From positions 1-31,873 of the IMG/VR virus record IMGVR_UViG_3300027375_000008: DNA of 31,873 nt, one strand, 5' to 3'. Each line of letters starts with the position of its first letter. The first letter of the stretch is position 1. The notes below the pieces were generated by a model, which ran no database searches, was not told the origin of the DNA, and was given only the letters and a program-made list of their open reading frames with translations. Below, piece after piece: positions 7,757 to 15,610 of the stretch. The DNA comes from a virus. The translations under genes were made by a program, and so were the position numbers.

Positions 7757-8445
7757 CAGACGCCTCCAATCTGCTGGGCCGGTGCGCTAGGCTGGTCGCC
7801 AGGCCGGTTCATCGCCGGAGCGAACGCGTTGTCCGCCATGGTCTTGTCGCCGAGCATTCCGTTGAAGAGCGCCAGGTAACTGGCTGCGAGCTCTGCGTTG
7901 CCTGCGAACTCCGTGTCTCGAGCGTAGGACTTGTAGAGCACGAACACGACCAGGTGCTCCATGTACTCATCACGCAGGCCGATCGTGTCGCTGGTCTGGG
8001 ACACGTTGCCAATGACGGCAGAGACCTTTGCCTGGATCCTTGCGCCAGTGTTGGCGGGCGGGTAGACCTCGAATCGCCGTGCGGTTCTTGGATCGAAGAT
8101 GTAGTGCTTGATCGTGGATGACTTGGCTCCAGCTCGCCAGTTGGGGCTGAAGGCATCGAGGACGGTGTTGTCCACCAGGGTGACAGCACGGCCCTGGGCG
8201 TCGTCCACGCCGAGGTTGCAGACGATGTCGATCAGGCGGTAGGCGGAGTCAGGAATCGTTTGGAGCGCGCCAGCCACCAAGGTCAAGGGGGATAGGATGG
8301 TGTTGGCGTCAGGCCGCTTGATCAGGACCATGCGGCAGGCATCGTTGATGTAGCTGATCAGGTCAGAGTTCGACCAGCGATATGCGGCTGCATCACTGTC
8401 GTTGAGTACCGGTCGTACGCGGCCAAGGATGTCGGAGACGATCAT
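7756..8445 (-). CDS. Head-tail adaptor protein (DUF6682-like)
   Basis: The 229-residue protein has the adaptor pattern: an N-terminal helical part with ILGRVRPVLNDSDAAAYRW and DLISYINDACRMVLIKRPDA, then LIDIVCNLGVDDAQG and a C-terminal part with HLVVFVLYKSYARDTEF, where long-chain helices pack in a ring. This matches the phage adaptor family called DUF6682, which bridges portal and tail. The C-terminal 30 residues are disordered (PGDQPSAPAQQIGG). It overlaps the small gene upstream by 4 bp (ATGA) and the nozzle-type gene downstream by 1 bp. Confidence 0.75.
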   Translation of the reverse strand: MIVSDILGRVRPVLNDSDAAAYRWSNSDLISYINDACRMVLIKRPDANTILSPLTLVAGALQTIPDSAYRLIDIVCNLGVDDAQGRAVTLVDNTVLDAFSPNWRAGAKSSTIKHYIFDPRTARRFEVYPPANTGARIQAKVSAVIGNVSQTSDTIGLRDEYMEHLVVFVLYKSYARDTEFAGNAELAASYLALFNGMLGDKTMADNAFAPAMNRPGDQPSAPAQQIGGV

Positions 8446-8696
8446 GGAGCACCTGATGTTCGTGAGCTGGGCTTACGTCCCAGCTTGGTGACCTGTCTGC
8501 GAAACACTGCCTTGGCGACCTCGAGGTCTGTTTCCGGCTCATCCGCGCTGGTGTTGACAGGATTCTCACTGGTGTTTTCTAGCTCGGAAGCCTGGACTGG
8601 GGTGGGGTCGTAGACCTCCATGTCGTCACGGGAGGCCAGGTTTTCCGTCCACACGTAGATGTGGCCGGTTGTCTTTTGCTTGAGAAGTTTTTTCAT
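8442..8696 (-). CDS. Small uncharacterised protein downstream of the capsid terminator
   Basis: The 84-residue product begins MKKLLKQKTTGHIYVWTENL, a segment common in small phage proteins next to capsid or adaptor genes, followed by an acidic, Pro/Thr-rich middle (PVQASELENTSENPVNTSAD) and a basic C-terminus. It is the first gene after the terminator that follows the capsid gene, so its expression and that of the connectors depends on read-through. A head-completion or decoration role is possible. Confidence 0.6.
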   Translation of the reverse strand: MKKLLKQKTTGHIYVWTENLASRDDMEVYDPTPVQASELENTSENPVNTSADEPETDLEVAKAVFRRQVTKLGRKPSSRTSGAP

Positions 8697-8702
8697 GGCG
8701 CC

Positions 8703-8739
8703 AAAAAATAAAAAAGGGGAGGGGAGTTACCCCCTCCCC
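8703..8739 (-). terminator. Rho-independent terminator after the capsid gene
   Basis: Read on the minus strand there is a perfect 9-bp stem GGGGAGGGG/CCCCTCCCC with a 6-nt loop (8716-8724, 8725-8730, 8731-8739), followed by a run of T broken by one A (8715-8703). It lies 18 bp after the capsid stop codon. It should cut most transcripts after the capsid gene and so raise capsid mRNA relative to connectors and fibres. Confidence 0.9.
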
Positions 8740-8757
8740 CTCACGGGTTAACGTGGA

Positions 8758-9741
8758 TTACTTGGACACGTAGCCGTGGACCAAGGCTTCAGGCTTGGTC
8801 ACCTTGTAGCCGTACACGTTCAGGCCGCGCATGATGTTGCCGAACGTGGACTGCGAGCGCAGGGTTTCCACGTTGGTGATCTGCGAAGCGAACGAGATGG
8901 CATCGCGGGTACCGGCCATGATGTTCCAGGCCGACTTGTCAGCAGCGCCGCCAGTGCCGCCAGAAGCACCATCGCTACCCAGGTCGGTGACCTTGGACAG
9001 GTTGTTGCTGATGTAGACGGTGAAGCGGTCGATCATGCCGATCTTGCCGTTACGCAGAGGCGTGACGGAGTCACCGGTCAGGTAGGCTTGCTTCAGATCA
9101 GAGTTCTTGATCATCGAAGCCATCCAGGCGGGGATCACCATCCAGCGACCGTCTTCAGGCGTGTTCTGCTCGTCCAGGACCTGGCCCATGTCCAGGATCA
9201 TGTCCAGGATGTTGGCCTTGGTCAGGGCGCGAGGAGCGCCAGCGGCACCCAAGTTGATGTCGCCAGAGATCGCGCCAGCGGTGGCGCCCTTGTTGGCGGC
9301 AGCGGCGTCTGCGTACACAGAGCCCAGAACGTCGCCGTCGATGGCGATCTTCATCTGCTGACTTGCGTCGTTGGTGAAGATGTCCATCAGCTTGATGTCG
9401 GCCTGGACTTCGTCCACGTCGTCCAGGACGACCTGGAAGTACTTGCCCTTGTCGATGCTCAGCTCCAGAGGAGTGCTGTTAGGAACCTGGGAAGTCAGGT
9501 TCATACCCTTCTGGTAGTTGCTGATGTTGATCGTTGGGATGGTGCGGATGAAGACCTTGTCGCCTTGGCCCTTGATTTCGCCTTCCCAATCGTTGTTGGT
9601 GATTTCGCCCAGGACGGTGCTCTTGTAGAACTTGACCTGGAGCTTGCCGGACCAGACTTCGGGGATGAAGCCATTGGCACCAGCGTATGCGTCAGTGCCG
9701 CTACCGGCGCCGTAGTAGTTACCGTTTACTGCGAGAGACAT
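8758..9741 (-). CDS. Major capsid protein (HK97 fold, BPP-1-like)
   Basis: The 327-residue product forms the icosahedral head. It begins MSLAVNGNYYGAGSGTDAY and contains FIPEVWSGKLQVKFYKSTVL, GDKVFIRTIPTINISNY, DVDEVQADIKLMDIFTND and a central peripheral-domain-like region (RWMVIPAWMASMIKNSDLKQ). This pattern belongs to coat proteins of podoviruses related to BPP-1. A strong AAGGTGA ribosome site lies 5 nt before the ATG. The gene directly follows the scaffold gene and is followed by a strong terminator, as expected for the most abundant virion protein. A Gly/Ala/Ser loop (GAAGAP, SGGTGGAADK) may carry surface insertions. Confidence 0.85.
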   Translation of the reverse strand: MSLAVNGNYYGAGSGTDAYAGANGFIPEVWSGKLQVKFYKSTVLGEITNNDWEGEIKGQGDKVFIRTIPTINISNYQKGMNLTSQVPNSTPLELSIDKGKYFQVVLDDVDEVQADIKLMDIFTNDASQQMKIAIDGDVLGSVYADAAAANKGATAGAISGDINLGAAGAPRALTKANILDMILDMGQVLDEQNTPEDGRWMVIPAWMASMIKNSDLKQAYLTGDSVTPLRNGKIGMIDRFTVYISNNLSKVTDLGSDGASGGTGGAADKSAWNIMAGTRDAISFASQITNVETLRSQSTFGNIMRGLNVYGYKVTKPEALVHGYVSK

Positions 9742-9768
9742 GATGTCACCTTAAAACTTGGTGGCCGC

Positions 9769-10707
9769 TTACCGCACTCGTTGTTCGCGGATCGCAGCCT
9801 GGATTTCTGCATCAATGGCAGCAGCTTGTTCTTCGGTGTACTGCCCACGGCGATCAGCTGCGTAGAACGCGGCGATCTCGGCACGAGCCCAGAGCTTCTT
9901 GCCTTTCGGCGCTTCTGGCGTGCGAGTAGCCTCGGGGGCTACCTGGGACTCCAACGAAGTCGAGCTTGCTGCCGACTTATCTTGCTGAACCCTCTTGAAC
10001 GCACTGAAGAATCTGGCAACACGATCTGCATCGCGCTTCTCCTCAGCCTGCGACAGAATGTCTTGGCGTTGCATGCCGGTGAGGTCATCGACTTCACCTA
10101 GCCAGGTGTGGAACTCGGGGTCGTCGTTGATGACACGCCAGTCGGGGACTGCCATGCCGAGACGATCGTAGAAGCTGACCTCGACGTTTGCCGTCGCGGT
10201 ACCGCTCAACTGCTCGAGCTTCCTGCGGAGTTCTGATATCTCGCCGTCCTTGACCTGCACCTCTTCACGAGCTGCGCGGCGGATAAGGTCGACCAGTGGT
10301 TCACCGAACTCGCTCACCTCTTCAGGCTTGACCAACTTCTCTTGGGGAGTAGTCAGCTTCGCCTTCAACGCCTCCACTTCTTCGGTCAGGCTATTCAACT
10401 TGCCATCACGCTCTTTGATCGCGGCATGCAGTCGCGGGACCTCGGCGTTGTACTTGCCACTCAGAGTCTTGAACCGGGCCTCCCACTTGTCATCTCCCTC
10501 GGCCGGAGGGGTGTTCTGGGGTGCCGGAGCATGAGCTTCCGGTGGTGCCGAAATACCGCCCGAAGACTCCGTGCTGGGAGGCGTCGGGTCACCAGGAGGA
10601 GTTACACCTTCTGGTTGTGTCTGCTGCGGCTGGCGAGCCTGTTGCAGTCGTTGAAGAGCTTCTTCTGCCTTTCTTTCCGCCTCAATGACGGCGCGTGGTA
10701 GGTTCAA
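9769..10707 (-). CDS. Scaffold / head assembly protein
   Basis: The 312-residue protein has a Pro/Gln/Thr-rich disordered N-terminal region (residues 25-70), a long coiled coil around residues 72-165 (RLHAAIKERDGKLNSLTEEV, SELRRKLEQLSG), a helical C-terminal half, and a basic end (AAIREQRVR). This is the normal layout of a phage scaffold, which binds the capsid protein by its basic C-terminal helix. It lies just before the capsid gene with 27 bp between. The start is a TTG at 10707; an AAGGAG site six nucleotides upstream supports it, and no in-frame ATG is near. Confidence 0.8.
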   Translation of the reverse strand: MNLPRAVIEAERKAEEALQRLQQARQPQQTQPEGVTPPGDPTPPSTESSGGISAPPEAHAPAPQNTPPAEGDDKWEARFKTLSGKYNAEVPRLHAAIKERDGKLNSLTEEVEALKAKLTTPQEKLVKPEEVSEFGEPLVDLIRRAAREEVQVKDGEISELRRKLEQLSGTATANVEVSFYDRLGMAVPDWRVINDDPEFHTWLGEVDDLTGMQRQDILSQAEEKRDADRVARFFSAFKRVQQDKSAASSTSLESQVAPEATRTPEAPKGKKLWARAEIAAFYAADRRGQYTEEQAAAIDAEIQAAIREQRVR

Positions 10708-10832
10708 TTCAAACTCCTTGAGCCTTCACTTCCTGCTGGGAGCCACTTAGGGTTTTCCCTTACGGTCGATTCGGTGTTCTCGGTGCCCACGCTATCCGCC
10801 GTAGGTCCTGCGGTTTGCCCCGACGGGGCGAA

Positions 10833-11066
10833 TTACTTCATCTTGTAGAGCGTGTCCCTGGCCGATCGCTTCTTCTCGAGAAGCTCATCGAGCACTTGGG
10901 ATGCCCCTTGATGCCACCTGGTCTGAACTTCATCCCTGGTGAGATCGTTCTGCTTTCGGAGATCAGAAAGAGACTCATCGAGCCACTTGCAGATCTCCTC
11001 GAAATCGTTGTTGCCCTCCAAGGAGGACAGCGCTGCGACAACTCTAGCTGGTGGTTTCAGCAGCAT
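10833..11066 (-). CDS. Small helical head-module protein
   Basis: The 77-residue product (MLLKPPARVVAALSSLEGNN, then EEICKWLDESLSDLRKQNDL) is charged and probably all helical. Its ATG overlaps the TAA of the 38-residue gene upstream (TAATG). Position between portal and scaffold suggests a minor head-assembly role; no family was recognised. The 125 bp down to the scaffold gene hold only a short hairpin (GCCCC/GGGGC at 10817-10829) without a T run. Confidence 0.6.
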   Translation of the reverse strand: MLLKPPARVVAALSSLEGNNDFEEICKWLDESLSDLRKQNDLTRDEVQTRWHQGASQVLDELLEKKRSARDTLYKMK

Positions 11067-11182
11067 TAGGACTTTTTCTTACCGTAGTCCTGAGGGCTAC
11101 GAACCCCAGGACCGAGCGTGCCGCACGGCAGGTTGGGAGCGGGGCAGGGCTTAGGGCCTTGTTCTTTGATGTGCTTGGACAT
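11066..11182 (-). CDS. 38-aa head-module peptide
   Basis: A very short gene of 38 codons: it starts MSKHIKEQGPKPCPAPNLPC and ends in PQDYGKKKS. Its stop shares a base with the next ATG (TAATG), and only 8 bp separate it from the gene upstream, so it fills the space exactly as a real gene of this operon would. It has two cysteines in a Pro-rich setting and basic ends. Function is unknown; a structural peptide or packaging accessory is possible. Confidence 0.5.
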   Translation of the reverse strand: MSKHIKEQGPKPCPAPNLPCGTLGPGVRSPQDYGKKKS

Positions 11183-11190
11183 GGCTCGCC

Positions 11191-11355
11191 TCAGCACTTC
11201 TTGGCGCCACGCACCATGCCGCCGTCTTTGTACTTCTTGACCATGCCACCGTCCTTGAGCTTGACCGGAGCGGCTTTCTTGCCGTGCATCTTGGCCTCGT
11301 GCTCTTTGACCTTCTTGGTGGCGACCTTGCTCATCATCTCTTTGGCTTGCTTCAT
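11191..11355 (-). CDS. Lys-rich 54-aa protein with DGGMV repeats
   Basis: The product is 54 residues, starts MKQAKEMMSKVATKKVKEHE and has 15 lysines. The C-terminal half repeats KDGGMVKK and KDGGMVRG, a glycine-methionine motif I recall in small proteins near portal genes of many phages. A GAGG site precedes the ATG by 5 nt. The gene starts 7 bp after the portal stop. High basic charge suggests contact with packaged DNA or with acidic virion surfaces. It is too short for many gene callers. Confidence 0.6.
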   Translation of the reverse strand: MKQAKEMMSKVATKKVKEHEAKMHGKKAAPVKLKDGGMVKKYKDGGMVRGAKKC

Positions 11356-11362
11356 GTGAACC

Positions 11363-13384
11363 TCATTGCATTAGGTTGGCTTCTGCGCCCCCGGCGGGAT
11401 TACCGGCTGCGTCAAGTGTGACCGGTGCTTGCGGCGCCTGGCCCTGGCCACCCATGGCCTGAGCCTGCTGCATCATCTGCTCGGCCATCTGCTGCTCCTG
11501 GCGGAACTCGAGCTGCTCGGTCGTGGGAACGAGCTTGTCGGTGTCCATCTGGAGCGTCTTGGCAACCTCGCGCAGGAGGTAGGCACGCCCAGTCGGGCCG
11601 ATGATCTGGAGGTCGACCGGGTTGGCGGTCGCTTGCAGGAACTCGTTGCGGCGAATCTGGAGCTGCTCCTTGGCAACCAGGCCCATCGCACCCTTGGCGA
11701 TGACTTTGAAGTCACCCTTGCAGGACATGTCCGAGTCGTAAACCATGTTGTGGACGTAGAGCCTGTCGACCAACGCGGACACCACGTTGTCGATGGAGGC
11801 GATCGCCGCCTTGATGCCCTTGGCTGCGTTGTCCATCAACATGCTCAGGCCAGACGCCGTGCGACCGACGCCGCCGCCAGAGGTGTTGCCGTAGACGTAG
11901 TTCGGGATGCCGGTGACTTCATCGGCCTGACGGCTGAAGTACTGGTACACGTTCATCAGGGCTTCAGCGTTCATGTTCGGCTGGAAGAACCTGACGGCTG
12001 GCTGACCGCCACCAGTCCGGTCAGACGTGGTCTGCCAGATCTTCCAGGGGTACATCGAGGTCACGTCCTCGCCGTCGGGCAGACGGTCCACACTGATCTC
12101 GGCCTGCGGGCCTGAAGCGATACCCATGTTGTTCGCCAAGCTGCGGGCTGCGGCGTTGCACAGGGTCTGCGTGTCGCGCATCTGCTCGGGCAGTGCGGTG
12201 CCCCAGAAGCTGCCAGGGATTGGAACCCACTGGGCGATCTCGTAGGGGCGAGCGCCGAGTGGATCGGGGTTGAGGATGGCCTTGATCACGAATGGGCCGA
12301 TGACCCAGACGTTGGCCTCGTACTCCTTGTACCGCTCGAGCTTCTTGCCCTTGTAGCCCCAGTCCATGAGCATCTTGCCGCTGACGCTGCCCCAGTACTC
12401 GACGGCTTCGATCACGTCCTTGGTGTACAGGCGGGCGTGCGGCTTGCCCTCGAGGCGGTCGCGCTCCTGGTCGCCCATGAGCCACTGGCGAAAGCCTGAG
12501 TCGCCGAATCGCTCGAGCACCTGGTCGATGTCGTCGTTGCTGTAGCCAGGCGTGCCCTTCATGGAGTCGAGTGCTGCGCGGGTGAGGCGGTGGCGCTCGA
12601 TGAAGTAGCCGTCGTGGATCGTGCTTGAGTTGGGTGAGGGGAAGGCGTCGTGCGGGGAGACGCGCTCAACCTTGCGCACGAAGTCGGTCATGATCACCGG
12701 CTTGAAGCCAGGACCCCACTTCATCACCTTCTTGCGGCGGATCACCGGACCCTTGAGGATCGCGGTGGGGTAGGTCACGAAGTCGTCCACGAACTCGCGG
12801 AACGCTGTGTTGAATTGACCCTGGTTGAGCTGGTCCTCGATCTTGTTCTCCATGCGGAAGGCTTTGAGCTTTGCCTCCTCCCGCATCTTGTCCATGATCT
12901 CGTCCTGGACCTGCTCCATGCGAACACGGAAGGCTTCAGGGTGAACCTGGCCACCGGCCTGCACGAACGCCTCCATCTCCAGGCGCACCAGGTCGACGAC
13001 GCCAGCAGCGATCTCGGGCGGCAGCTCGGGCTCCTTGGCCGGATCGAGCTGGAAGGCGCGACGCCCGCCGCTGATCATCACGTCGTTGATCCAGTTGGAA
13101 GCAGCCCTGGACTTGACGTCGGTGATGCGCATGTAGATGTCTGAGCCGCCGGTCCTGGCGATGTCCATCGCCTTGTCCGGGTCGTAGACGCCGCGACGCT
13201 GACGCTCGCACTGAAGCAGACGCTCGGTGATCTCTGTCTTGGCGAACTTGGCTCGGCTCCACGCCTCATTGACGTGCGCCGCAAGCTCGGTGCCGATCGT
13301 GTCGATCAGTTGATTTTTCTCGTCGACGAGAACCTCGACTTCGACGGGTGGCTCAGCCGCCACCATTGCAAGTCCCATTTTCAT
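11363..13384 (-). CDS. Portal protein
   Basis: The 673-residue protein forms the ring at the unique head vertex through which DNA is packed and ejected. It has the layout of large podovirus portals: an N-terminal helical region, a wing and stem with KVERVSPHDAFPSPNSSTIH, EYWGSVSGKMLMDWGYKGKK, a clip-like part with WVPIPGSFWGTALPEQMRDT, and the conserved region GIPNYVYGNTSGGGVGRTAS followed by long helices. The last 60 residues are Q-rich (QQMAEQMMQQAQAMGGQGQA), as in barrel-type C-termini. It starts in an ATGA overlap with the terminase stop. Confidence 0.9.
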   Translation of the reverse strand: MKMGLAMVAAEPPVEVEVLVDEKNQLIDTIGTELAAHVNEAWSRAKFAKTEITERLLQCERQRRGVYDPDKAMDIARTGGSDIYMRITDVKSRAASNWINDVMISGGRRAFQLDPAKEPELPPEIAAGVVDLVRLEMEAFVQAGGQVHPEAFRVRMEQVQDEIMDKMREEAKLKAFRMENKIEDQLNQGQFNTAFREFVDDFVTYPTAILKGPVIRRKKVMKWGPGFKPVIMTDFVRKVERVSPHDAFPSPNSSTIHDGYFIERHRLTRAALDSMKGTPGYSNDDIDQVLERFGDSGFRQWLMGDQERDRLEGKPHARLYTKDVIEAVEYWGSVSGKMLMDWGYKGKKLERYKEYEANVWVIGPFVIKAILNPDPLGARPYEIAQWVPIPGSFWGTALPEQMRDTQTLCNAAARSLANNMGIASGPQAEISVDRLPDGEDVTSMYPWKIWQTTSDRTGGGQPAVRFFQPNMNAEALMNVYQYFSRQADEVTGIPNYVYGNTSGGGVGRTASGLSMLMDNAAKGIKAAIASIDNVVSALVDRLYVHNMVYDSDMSCKGDFKVIAKGAMGLVAKEQLQIRRNEFLQATANPVDLQIIGPTGRAYLLREVAKTLQMDTDKLVPTTEQLEFRQEQQMAEQMMQQAQAMGGQGQAPQAPVTLDAAGNPAGGAEANLMQ

Positions 13385-14838
13385 GTCCAGCCCCTATTGG
13401 ATGCGTTGACGACCTGGCGTGCCCGGATGGGACGAAGGCCGTTGCGCACCCGCATGCACAAATACTGAAGAGCGTCGTGAGGGTGCGAGAAAGCATCCTT
13501 CACGGGGCGGTCCCTGTATCGTGCCGAGCCGGATGTCTTCATCCGCTCATACCGGTAGCGACCATTGAATCCTTTGCGCAGAGTCGTGCATCTCGGGTCC
13601 AGCAGCAGAGCTGGTCCTCCGTCGATCATCCGCGTGAGGAAGTACGCCACCGATTCTCGCCGGGGTATCCAGTCGTTGGTATCGGCGGGTTCGGTGGGTA
13701 TGCCGCACTCGTTCAATTCCATGAAGCAAGTGCGAGTGTCTGTCTGGGCGCGGATCGCACCAGCGGGGTCGCCGTCGCTGAACCGGGCAAAGCCGTTGTA
13801 GCGGTTGGTGAGGATCGGGCGCACCACGTCTGAGGCGAACTCCCGGATACCCATGTCCTCGCTGATGATCTCTTCGAGGATGTGCAGCCTGCCGTTGGGC
13901 ATCTGCTGGGCGATGATGCACGCCGGGGTAAGCCCGAAGTCCCAGCCCAAGATGATGGGCAGGCCACGCACCGGCTCGAGCTCTTTATCGCTGACGTGAA
14001 TCCGGTCGTTCCATTCGGGGAAGACAGGCTTGCCGTCTGAGGTCGTGCCGTAGTTGCCCAGCAGGAAGACGTTGATCCAGGTGTCTTGTTTGCCGCCGAG
14101 CTGCTGGAGGTAGTAGCCGTGCCCGTTGGGCAGGTTGTCCACGTTCTCGGCGTCGGGGTTGGGCTTGTAGTCCTCTTCGCCGTGATCGAAGTACAGGCCA
14201 CCTGGTTGGCGGAAGAACTGCCAGCCCTTGGGTGTATCGACCTCGGCGATCTGGTAGTACCAGTGGTCGTCGTCTGGCGGGTTGGTGTCGATGATGACGC
14301 CGCACCAGGAGGGACCGCCCTTGAGTTTGGAGGGGTAGCGGCCGACACGCTGGGTACACATGTCGAAGACCGCCTTGGGAATCTCTGAGCCCTCGTTGAT
14401 CCAGGCTCCGCTCAACTCAAGGGATCGCAGCTTGCCGGTGTCGAGCTCGGAGTCGAGCGCCAGGAAGATGACCTCGAGCTCCATCGAAGTGCCGTCGCCG
14501 ATGTCGTCGATGCGCATGAAGCTGGTGATGGGCGTGTCCCAGCGGATGGGCGCCACGTTCTGCGGGAACCAGGTCTGCCACGTCTTGATGGTCGTGGACT
14601 TCAGTTCGGGGTACGTGTTTCGTATGACTGCCCATCTGGACCGACGTACACCGTCAAGCCAGGGTCGCTGGGCAAGAGCACGCATGACGATTTCAGAGCA
14701 GCAGGCAGATGACTTGCCGCTACCAACAGGCCCCATGAGACCTCGAACGAAGCTGGAGTCCTGATGAAATTCGGAAGCGACAGGGCCAGGCGGATAGTAG
14801 GTGACCGCCTCTTCTGCATTTGCTACCGCCTCGCTCAT
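13381..14838 (-). CDS. terL: Terminase large subunit
   Basis: The 485-residue packaging motor has an N-terminal ATPase with Walker A GPVGSGKS (residues 36-43), Walker B-type segment LSGAWINEGSE (142-152, Glu149 as catalytic acid) and the coupling motif VIIDTNPP (181-188). The C-terminal RNase H-like nuclease has acidic residues in LGWDFGLT (Asp300), RFSDGDPAG (Asp355/357) and SHPHDALQYL (Asp455). It pumps DNA into the prohead through the portal and cuts genome ends. It overlaps the small-subunit candidate upstream and the portal gene downstream by 4 bp each, the normal packaging order. Confidence 0.95.
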   Translation of the reverse strand: MSEAVANAEEAVTYYPPGPVASEFHQDSSFVRGLMGPVGSGKSSACCSEIVMRALAQRPWLDGVRRSRWAVIRNTYPELKSTTIKTWQTWFPQNVAPIRWDTPITSFMRIDDIGDGTSMELEVIFLALDSELDTGKLRSLELSGAWINEGSEIPKAVFDMCTQRVGRYPSKLKGGPSWCGVIIDTNPPDDDHWYYQIAEVDTPKGWQFFRQPGGLYFDHGEEDYKPNPDAENVDNLPNGHGYYLQQLGGKQDTWINVFLLGNYGTTSDGKPVFPEWNDRIHVSDKELEPVRGLPIILGWDFGLTPACIIAQQMPNGRLHILEEIISEDMGIREFASDVVRPILTNRYNGFARFSDGDPAGAIRAQTDTRTCFMELNECGIPTEPADTNDWIPRRESVAYFLTRMIDGGPALLLDPRCTTLRKGFNGRYRYERMKTSGSARYRDRPVKDAFSHPHDALQYLCMRVRNGLRPIRARQVVNASNRGWT

Positions 14839-15077
14839 TCAGCCTTAGGCTTGACGCCTGTGTTCAGGTTGAACGTGATGCCCTGTGAGCCGGTCTCGAT
14901 CTTCACGTCGGACAGGTTGGGCAGGCTCTTGTCCATGAGGACCTTGATCGCCTGGACCTGCTGCGTGCTTAGGTCGGTCTTGCCCATGGCGCAATCGGTG
15001 AGTCGATTGATCAGCAGGCTGACCTGGATTTTCTTTCGCACATCCTCTTGATGTGTCTTGCGCATTCTCGCTGCCAT
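14835..15077 (-). CDS. terS: Probable terminase small subunit
   Basis: The 80-residue basic protein starts MAARMRKTHQEDVRKKIQVS and has the helical segment LINRLTDCAMGKTDLSTQQV followed by KVLMDKSLPNLSDV. That segment recurs in short proteins directly upstream of large terminases and is generally taken as the DNA-recognising small subunit. An AGAGGT site precedes the ATG. It is short for a small terminase, so it may only provide the DNA-binding core. It is the first protein gene after the tRNA cluster on this strand. Confidence 0.7.
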   Translation of the reverse strand: MAARMRKTHQEDVRKKIQVSLLINRLTDCAMGKTDLSTQQVQAIKVLMDKSLPNLSDVKIETGSQGITFNLNTGVKPKAE

Positions 15078-15129
15078 ATCAACCTCTATGCTTTCGTTGG
15101 TGGCTTTGCGGGAATTGTGGCTGGTGGTT

Positions 15130-15215
15130 TGGCGGAGCCTGAAGGAATCGAACCCTCACCTGTCGCCAAGTGGCCGGGGGTTCAAACCCCGTTTGTGCCC
15201 TGCACGCCAGGCTCC
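15130..15215 (-). tRNA. tRNA-Ser (anticodon TGA)
   Basis: The 86-nt gene folds as a class II tRNA: acceptor GGAGCCT/AGGCTCC, anticodon stem CGGGG/CCCCG with loop TTTGAAC (anticodon TGA, reading UCA), variable arm ACTTG-GCGA-CAGGT, T arm GAGGG/CCTTC, discriminator G and encoded CCA. Long variable arm and G discriminator are both serine features. The D region is short, 17 nt between acceptor and anticodon stems, with a GTGC/GCAC stem around only three bases or a 3-bp stem with a 5-base loop. Confidence 0.85.
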
Positions 15216-15220
15216 GCGTC

Positions 15221-15296
15221 TGGTGCCCCTGGTAGGAATTGAACCCACGACCTTCCGCTTACAAGGCGGCTGCTCTGCCAACTGAGCTACAAGGGC
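15221..15296 (-). tRNA. tRNA-Thr (anticodon TGT)
   Basis: A 76-nt canonical tRNA: acceptor GCCCTTG/CAGGGGC (one G-T pair), D arm TAGCTCAGTTGGCAGAGC, anticodon loop CTTGTAA with TGT reading ACA, T loop TTCAATT, discriminator A and encoded CCA. It lies 5 bp from the serine tRNA. Confidence 0.95.
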
Positions 15297-15297
15297 T

Positions 15298-15371
15298 TGG
15301 CACCCCGCGAGGGACTCGAACCCCCATCTTCGGTTTTGGAGACCGACGTCCTGCCATTGGACGAGCGAGAT
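15298..15371 (-). tRNA. tRNA-Trp (anticodon CCA)
   Basis: A 74-nt tRNA: acceptor ATCTCGC/GCGGGGT (two T-G pairs), D stem GTCC/GGAC, anticodon stem TCGGT/ACCGA with loop CTCCAAA (anticodon CCA, reading UGG), T arm GGGGG/CCCTC with loop TTCGAGT, discriminator G and encoded CCA. One base separates it from the threonine tRNA, so the transcript must be cut precisely. Confidence 0.95.
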
Positions 15372-15376
15372 ACGTC

Positions 15377-15451
15377 TGGCTCCGAGGGCTGGGATCGAAC
15401 CAGCGACCAATTGGTTAACAGCCAACTGCACTACCGCTGTGCTACCTCGGA
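15377..15451 (-). tRNA. tRNA-Asn (anticodon GTT)
   Basis: A 75-nt tRNA: acceptor TCCGAGG/CCTCGGA, D stem GCAC/GTGC, anticodon stem GTTGG/CCAAT with loop CTGTTAA (anticodon GTT, reading AAC/AAU), T arm GCTGG/CCAGC with loop TTCGATC, discriminator G and encoded CCA. Confidence 0.95.
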
Positions 15452-15471
15452 AAATCGTCGGGGGTTGATGG

Positions 15472-15558
15472 TGGTGGGGGTGGAAGGATTTGAACCTTCT
15501 CGACTCTTGGTCAACGGGTTTACAGTCCGCCGCGCCTCACCATCTGCGCCGCACCCCC
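15472..15558 (-). tRNA. tRNA-Tyr (anticodon GTA)
   Basis: An 87-nt class II tRNA: acceptor GGGGGTG/CACCCCC, D stem GCGC/GCGC, anticodon loop CTGTAAA (anticodon GTA, reading UAC/UAU), variable arm TTGAC/GTCGA, T arm GAAGG/CCTTC with loop TTCAAAT, discriminator A and encoded CCA. One A-C mismatch closes the anticodon stem next to the loop. Confidence 0.92.
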
Positions 15559-15571
15559 AGGCAGGGGGTTC

Positions 15572-15593
15572 AATACGACGAGGGTGTCGTATT
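15572..15593 (-). other. 8-bp perfect hairpin between tRNA-Pro and tRNA-Tyr
   Basis: AATACGAC and GTCGTATT form a perfect 8-bp stem around a 6-nt loop (15580-15585). It lies in the widest spacer of the tRNA cluster (52 bp). There is no T run on either strand, so it is not an ordinary terminator; an RNA-processing or pausing element is possible. Confidence 0.5.
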
Positions 15594-15610
15594 ACGCCAA
15601 GAGTTTGAAT

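Noticed and set aside
8776-10101. Long plus-strand open frame of 441 codons
   Set aside because: It is antisense to the capsid and scaffold genes and has no known domain or ribosome site; GC-rich coding DNA often leaves such a mirror frame.
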